Assembly (NCBI GenBank): GCA_036351435.1
Contig: JAZBPA010000305.1
Span: 1-27,164 of the forward strand
Length of the DNA: 27,164 nucleotides
Source of the DNA: JAAUQA01 sp036351435
GTDB lineage: Bacteria > Pseudomonadota > Gammaproteobacteria > Competibacterales > Competibacteraceae
Direction of reading: 5' to 3'
Shown: positions 23,668 through 27,164 of the stretch, piece after piece
Numbering within the stretch: position 1 is the first letter of the stretch
Layout: each line of letters begins with the position of its first letter
Notes under the pieces: generated by a model
What the model was told of the DNA's origin: nothing
The model's input: only the letters and a program-made list of their open reading frames with translations
Database searches by the model: none
Made by a program: the position numbers and the translations under genes

Positions 23668-24046
23668 GTCCTCCTACAGTCCAATTGTTTCCGTTTTTCT
23701 TCTTTAAATGCGGACCAAAATTCTCACGCCTGCCACTATACGTTTCAAAGGTATCTTGGATGGCATCGACAATAGCCTTTACCGTATTATCACTAGAATA
23801 ATGTGTCGACATTTTTTTACTATTGATCCTGGAAATATCAACTGCTTTTCCACTAACATGACGACTAGGAGCCGTATGAGAATCTTTGGCTGAAGAAATG
23901 TAGATTTTAGACAATGTATGGCCGCTGGCGATACCCGTCTTGATACAATGTTTTAACCCATTAATCATACTAGTGACCACATCTTTATTAACAGTCGAGG
24001 CAAATTCGACTGTGACGCCGTTAATAGTGCTGGGAATGTTAGGCAT
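23636..24046 (-). CDS. M15-like zinc peptidase domain protein without signal peptide
   Basis: A protein of 136 residues with the metal-site pattern of M15-type peptidoglycan peptidases (D-Ala-D-Ala carboxypeptidases and phage endopeptidases). It has SRHVSGKAVDIS (His63, Asp70 as zinc ligands) and GGHGDHIHIS (Asp129 as likely base, His132 as third ligand in a D-x-x-H motif). No signal peptide or membrane segment is present, so it needs another export route or lysis to reach peptidoglycan. An excellent AGGAGGA sits 6 nt before the ATG at 24046. The next gene, overlapping by 32 nt, encodes a signal-peptide protein. The region reads AT-richer than its neighbours, suggesting transfer. Options are a secreted antibacterial effector, a phage-derived endolysin, or a cell-wall remodelling enzyme. 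Confidence 0.78.
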   Translation of the reverse strand: MPNIPSTINGVTVEFASTVNKDVVTSMINGLKHCIKTGIASGHTLSKIYISSAKDSHTAPSRHVSGKAVDISRINSKKMSTHYSSDNTVKAIVDAIQDTFETYSGRRENFGPHLKKKNGNNWTVGGHGDHIHISVN

Positions 24047-24094
24047 GACGTATCCTCCTAAAATTAATCGATTATGAGTTCTGGCCTAAATAGC

Positions 24095-24292
24095 TCAATT
24101 TCCAAGACCAAACCAATTTGTCAGTGCCTTTTTCAACATTAACTCTGAAGGGAGTGCTAACTGGCTCTGACAAAACCCTGTCAAGCAGTTACTGTGCCAT
24201 GCCCTGGCTTTTCTTTTATCAACAAACAAATAGCTATAAATTTCTAAAAATAACCCAATAAATTTCCAGCTCATAATGAGCCCAGTATCCAT
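24095..24292 (-). CDS. Weak small ORF upstream of the peptidase gene
   Basis: An open frame of 65 residues from ATG 24292 (or 59 from ATG 24274), with a hydrophobic stretch FIGLFLEIYSYLF near the start and two cysteines. Neither start has a Shine-Dalgarno sequence, and an upstream extension would run antisense into the enoyl-CoA hydratase gene. It ends 48 nt before the peptidase gene on the same strand, so it could belong to that unit, or be part of a leader or promoter region or a decayed gene. This is the only coding candidate in 24047-24373. Confidence 0.25.
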   Translation of the reverse strand: MDTGLIMSWKFIGLFLEIYSYLFVDKRKARAWHSNCLTGFCQSQLALPSELMLKKALTNWFGLGN

Positions 24293-24373
24293 TCTGAGCT
24301 TATGTATCGGTTCATCGTTAGCTGATTTCCCGGAAAGGCGATATAGTCGTAAACGATTTGTGTGGAGAATGAC

Positions 24374-25153
24374 ATGCCCTTTGAAACCCTCATCTACAAA
24401 CAAAAACAATTCGTCGCTGAAATCCGATTCAATCGACCGCAACGCCTCAACGCCGTAGTCGAGCAATTTTATGACGAATTGCTTGCAGCTTTAGCTGAGG
24501 CGGAACAAGATCGGACCGTGCGTGTAATCATCCTCACCGGCGCAGGCCGTGCCTTCTGCGTGGGCGCCGATATGAAAGAACACGGTAAAGGCGAACGCAC
24601 TCCCTTTCAACGTCGCCAATACCTTCGCCGGGAACAGGAAGTGTGTCGGCAGATTTTTATCTTACCCAAACCGGTGATCGCTGCCGTCAATGGCTTTGCC
24701 CTGGGTGCGGGAGCGGAAATGGCTATCGCTGCGGATTTTATTCTGATGGCGGAAAGCGCCCAATTGGGGTTGCCGGAAATCAGCATCGGCACATTTCTAG
24801 GCGGCGGAGTAACCCATTTATTGCAACGCCTGGTGGGCTTGGCCAAAGCCCGTGAATTGGTCTTTCTGGGCGAGCGTATCTCTGGTCAAGCAGCGGTCGC
24901 TATGGGTTTAGCTGCCCACACTTTTGCCGATGCCACTTTCATGGAGGAGGTCTATCGTTTTGCCGAACGGCTGGCTGCAAAAGCACCCGTTTCAATGGCC
25001 CTGGCCAAGGAGCAACTCAACAGCAACCGCGATTTCGATTCGGCCTTGATTGCTGAACTGGAAGGCATGATGTTTTGCACGACGACTCAAGATTGGCGTG
25101 AAGGCATTGCCGCGTTTGCCGAAAAACGTCCGCCAATTTTCAAGGGAGAATGA
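24374..25153 (+). CDS. Enoyl-CoA hydratase/isomerase family protein
   Basis: Crotonase-fold enzyme of 259 residues, cytoplasmic. The oxyanion-hole segments are GAGRAFCVGADMKEHG (56-71) and NGFALGAGAEMA (106-117). Both Glu residues of true hydratases are kept: Glu115 (GAGAEM) and Glu135 (GLPEISIG), so hydration of a trans-2-enoyl-CoA is plausible; the acyl substrate is unknown. An in-frame GTG at 24362 exists, but the ATG at 24374 has GGAG 7 nt before it and matches the family start. The fused acyl-CoA synthetase begins just after or within its stop codon, so the two are a translationally coupled operon, probably for degrading an organic or aromatic acid to acyl-CoA with energy capture. Confidence 0.92.
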   Translation: MPFETLIYKQKQFVAEIRFNRPQRLNAVVEQFYDELLAALAEAEQDRTVRVIILTGAGRAFCVGADMKEHGKGERTPFQRRQYLRREQEVCRQIFILPKPVIAAVNGFALGAGAEMAIAADFILMAESAQLGLPEISIGTFLGGGVTHLLQRLVGLAKARELVFLGERISGQAAVAMGLAAHTFADATFMEEVYRFAERLAAKAPVSMALAKEQLNSNRDFDSALIAELEGMMFCTTTQDWREGIAAFAEKRPPIFKGE

Positions 25154-25155
25154 GA

Positions 25156-27164
25156 GTGTCCAGCCCATTAAGCGAGTTTCTCTATCCCAATTCCGTGGCT
25201 ATCGTCGGCGCGTCCAAAGATCCCACCAAACGCGGTTTCAAAGCGATTCAAACCCTGCTGACGGAAAAATACCCCGGCATGATTTTCCCGATCCATCCCC
25301 GAGAGCCGGAAATTTTGGGGTTGACTGCCTATCCCGATGTCAACACGGTGCCTAATCGGATCGACCTGGCTTTAGTTTGCACGCCGGCGCACACAGTACC
25401 TGATGTCATCAAGTCTTGTGGTGAAAAGGGGATCAAAGGCGCGGTGATTCTAGCCGGTGGATTCAGCGAAAGCGGCGAAGCTGGGCAGCAACTGGAACAA
25501 GCGACGGTAGCCATGGCCCGGCAATTCGGTGTGCGCCTAGTGGGTCCCAATACTTCCGGCATGTTCAATACCCATAAGTCCTGCAATCTAGTGGGATTCT
25601 CGGAATTGAAAAAGGGACCGATAGGTATTCTCTCTCAATCCGGCAACATGGCCCTGGCCCTGGCGATTGACGGCCAAATCAACGACCACATTGGCTTCAG
25701 TACCTATATCGGCGTCGGTAACGAAGCCGAAATCGAATTCGACGAATATCTGGACTATTTCGGTGACGATGAAAACACCCAAGCCCTAGCGGTCTATGCC
25801 GAGGGTTTCAAGCAAGGGCGAAATTTTCTAGCAGCGGCCCGACGGGTCACCCAGAAGATCCCGGTGGTGCTGTACAAGTCCGGCAAGACGGCAGCGGGCC
25901 AACAAGCCGCTCAATCGCATACCGGCGCGCTAGCCGGTAATCATGCGGTCAGTCTGGGAGTGATGCGCCAAGCGGGGATAACCGTGGTGAGCCGGACCGA
26001 TCATATTCTGCCGCTTGCCGAGGCGCTGGCCTTATTGCCGCCTATGCAGTCCAAACGCGTGGCCATCCTGGCCGATGGCGGTGGACACGCTACCATCGCC
26101 GCCGATGCGCTGACCGAACGCGGCATGATACTGCCGCCATTGGGCGAAGAAACGCGCGTCAAACTTGCCGCTAAATTACCGCCCGCTGCAGCTTTAGCCA
26201 ATCCAGTGGATGTCGCTGGCGGTACGGACAGCAACCCGGAAGTCTTTGCGGATTGCGCGCGGGCTATTCTCCAGGATGAGAATGTGGATGCCTTGTTGAT
26301 TGTCGGCTTATTCGGTGGGTATAAACTGCGTTTTTCCGCGACGCTGGAATTGTTGGAAAATCAAACGGCAGCTCGTTTGGGTAACCTAGTCAGCGAATTT
26401 GGTAAGCCGGTGTTGCTGCAGAGCATCTATGAGCCGATGCGCACAGAAGCGTTGGTGACATTGCGGGAGTTCGGTGTGCCGGTGCATTATTCCATCGAAA
26501 CCGCCGTGCAGTGTTTGATTGCATTGGCGGAATACGGTGCTGCCAAGCGTCGCAACGCACAAACCAAACCGGCTCCGGCGGACGAGCCTGCACCCGAAGC
26601 TTTAGCCATCGTGCAAACTTGCCGTCAACAACGACGTGATAGTCTGCTGGAACATGAAGCGAAACAATTACTGAATGTGTACGGTATCGCCGTGCCACCA
26701 TCGGTGCTGGTCAGCACGCCCAGTGAGTTGAGCCAAGTCTATGGTCAGTTCGGTGATATGCCGTTGGCGATGAAAGTGGTGTCGCCAGATATTCTGCACA
26801 AATCCGATGCGGGTGGTGTTCAGTTGAATGTCTGCGGCGAATCCGCAATGCAGTCCGCTTATCAGGACATTATGGATAATGCTTATCGGTATCAGGCCCG
26901 CGCGGATATCCGTGGCGTGCTGGTTTCTCCCATGATGCCGAAGGGCGTCGAGATCATCATTGGTGTTACCCGCGATCCGCAATTCGGTCCAGTAATGATG
27001 GTCGGATTGGGCGGGATTTTCGTCGAAGTACTAAAAGATGTTGCATTCCGCACCCTCCCGCTGAGTGCCGCCGATGCCGCCGAAATGTTGGAGGAGATTA
27101 AGGCTAAGGCGATTTTAGAGGGTGTTCGTGGCGCACCGCCGGCGGATAAACCGGCGTTGATTGA
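25156..27164 (+). CDS. Acyl-CoA synthetase (ADP-forming), alpha-beta fusion, C-terminus cut by window end
   Basis: NDP-forming acyl-CoA synthetase that interconverts an acyl-CoA, ADP and phosphate with the free acid, CoA and ATP. About 669 codons are visible. The CoA-binding domain opens FLYPNSVAIVGASKDPTKRG, then the succinyl-CoA-synthetase-like flavodoxin domains with GPNTSG and GILSQSGNMA. The phosphohistidine loop is SHTGALAG (His255). After a linker rich in Ala/Pro/Glu (about 470-490), the ATP-grasp beta domain carries VVSPDILHKSDAGGVQLN. GGGAG at 25144-25148 is 7 nt before GTG 25156 but only 1 nt before ATG 25150 (which overlaps the upstream TGA), so I chose GTG. The acid used is unknown. 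Confidence 0.93.
   Translation, partial: MSSPLSEFLYPNSVAIVGASKDPTKRGFKAIQTLLTEKYPGMIFPIHPREPEILGLTAYPDVNTVPNRIDLALVCTPAHTVPDVIKSCGEKGIKGAVILAGGFSESGEAGQQLEQATVAMARQFGVRLVGPNTSGMFNTHKSCNLVGFSELKKGPIGILSQSGNMALALAIDGQINDHIGFSTYIGVGNEAEIEFDEYLDYFGDDENTQALAVYAEGFKQGRNFLAAARRVTQKIPVVLYKSGKTAAGQQAAQSHTGALAGNHAVSLGVMRQAGITVVSRTDHILPLAEALALLPPMQSKRVAILADGGGHATIAADALTERGMILPPLGEETRVKLAAKLPPAAALANPVDVAGGTDSNPEVFADCARAILQDENVDALLIVGLFGGYKLRFSATLELLENQTAARLGNLVSEFGKPVLLQSIYEPMRTEALVTLREFGVPVHYSIETAVQCLIALAEYGAAKRRNAQTKPAPADEPAPEALAIVQTCRQQRRDSLLEHEAKQLLNVYGIAVPPSVLVSTPSELSQVYGQFGDMPLAMKVVSPDILHKSDAGGVQLNVCGESAMQSAYQDIMDNAYRYQARADIRGVLVSPMMPKGVEIIIGVTRDPQFGPVMMVGLGGIFVEVLKDVAFRTLPLSAADAAEMLEEIKAKAILEGVRGAPPADKPALI

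Noticed and set aside
24139..24160. CIRCE-like sequence: TTAACTC, 6-nt gap, GAGTGCTAA
   Set aside because: One half-site is perfect but the other lacks two bases and the spacing is 6, not 9. It is not placed at a chaperone gene.
24293..24466. Upstream extension of the weak minus-strand ORF to 24466
   Set aside because: It would run antisense over the well-supported start of the enoyl-CoA hydratase gene and lacks a ribosome binding site.

Overview
This window reads as chromosomal DNA of a gammaproteobacterium. The evidence is the nadK...recN and hrcA-grpE-dnaK-dnaJ gene orders, a canonical sigma-32 (RpoH) type promoter before dnaK, and the typical aroC, aspS and HrcA sequences. The trehalose/glucan genes and the ADP-forming acyl-CoA synthetase would fit a storage-polymer-cycling lineage such as the Competibacter group, but that is only a guess. 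I saw no rRNA, tRNA, CRISPR array, complete insertion sequence or replication origin.

Layout. Positions 1-3901 (minus strand) form a run nadK > MscS-type channel with a cyclic-nucleotide-binding domain > recN, which is cut by the window start. Diverging from it, 3973-9191 is the heat-shock block hrcA, grpE, dnaK, dnaJ. A perfect CIRCE operator lies at the predicted hrcA start point, and a separate sigma-32 promoter precedes dnaK, so two heat-shock controls are combined. Positions 9213-13205 are accessory: a small unknown gene, an isochorismatase-family hydrolase preceded by a perfect 13-bp inverted repeat, a 104-nt strongly structured element, a CNB-CBS-DUF294 nucleotidyltransferase-like protein, and two overlapping small membrane-protein genes. 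Then come aroC (minus strand) and a two-gene minus-strand operon of a beta-phosphoglucomutase/trehalose-phosphatase fusion and a GH65 glycoside phosphorylase. Together these match the domain order of mycobacterial OtsB1, split in two, and the operon ends in a clear intrinsic terminator.

Positions 18640-23057 (plus strand) carry a MalY/PatB-type C-S lyase, a 19-codon ORF with an excellent ribosome binding site, aspS and an FAD-dependent amine-oxidase-like protein. Positions 23092 to about 24360 form an AT-richer island on the minus strand. It holds a leaderless M15-like zinc peptidase overlapped by a gene for a signal-peptide protein, an arrangement that resembles a peptidoglycan-hydrolase effector with a periplasmic immunity protein. 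The window ends with an enoyl-CoA hydratase gene coupled to a fused ADP-forming acyl-CoA synthetase, truncated by the window end.

The observations I rate highest are the peptidase/secreted-partner pair (23092-24046), the 104-nt structured element (10386-10489), and the split OtsB1-like operon (14453-18444). The only stretch above 300 bases without a confident gene is 24047-24373, which holds one weak minus-strand ORF. All family assignments come from reading motifs by eye; no database search was run.
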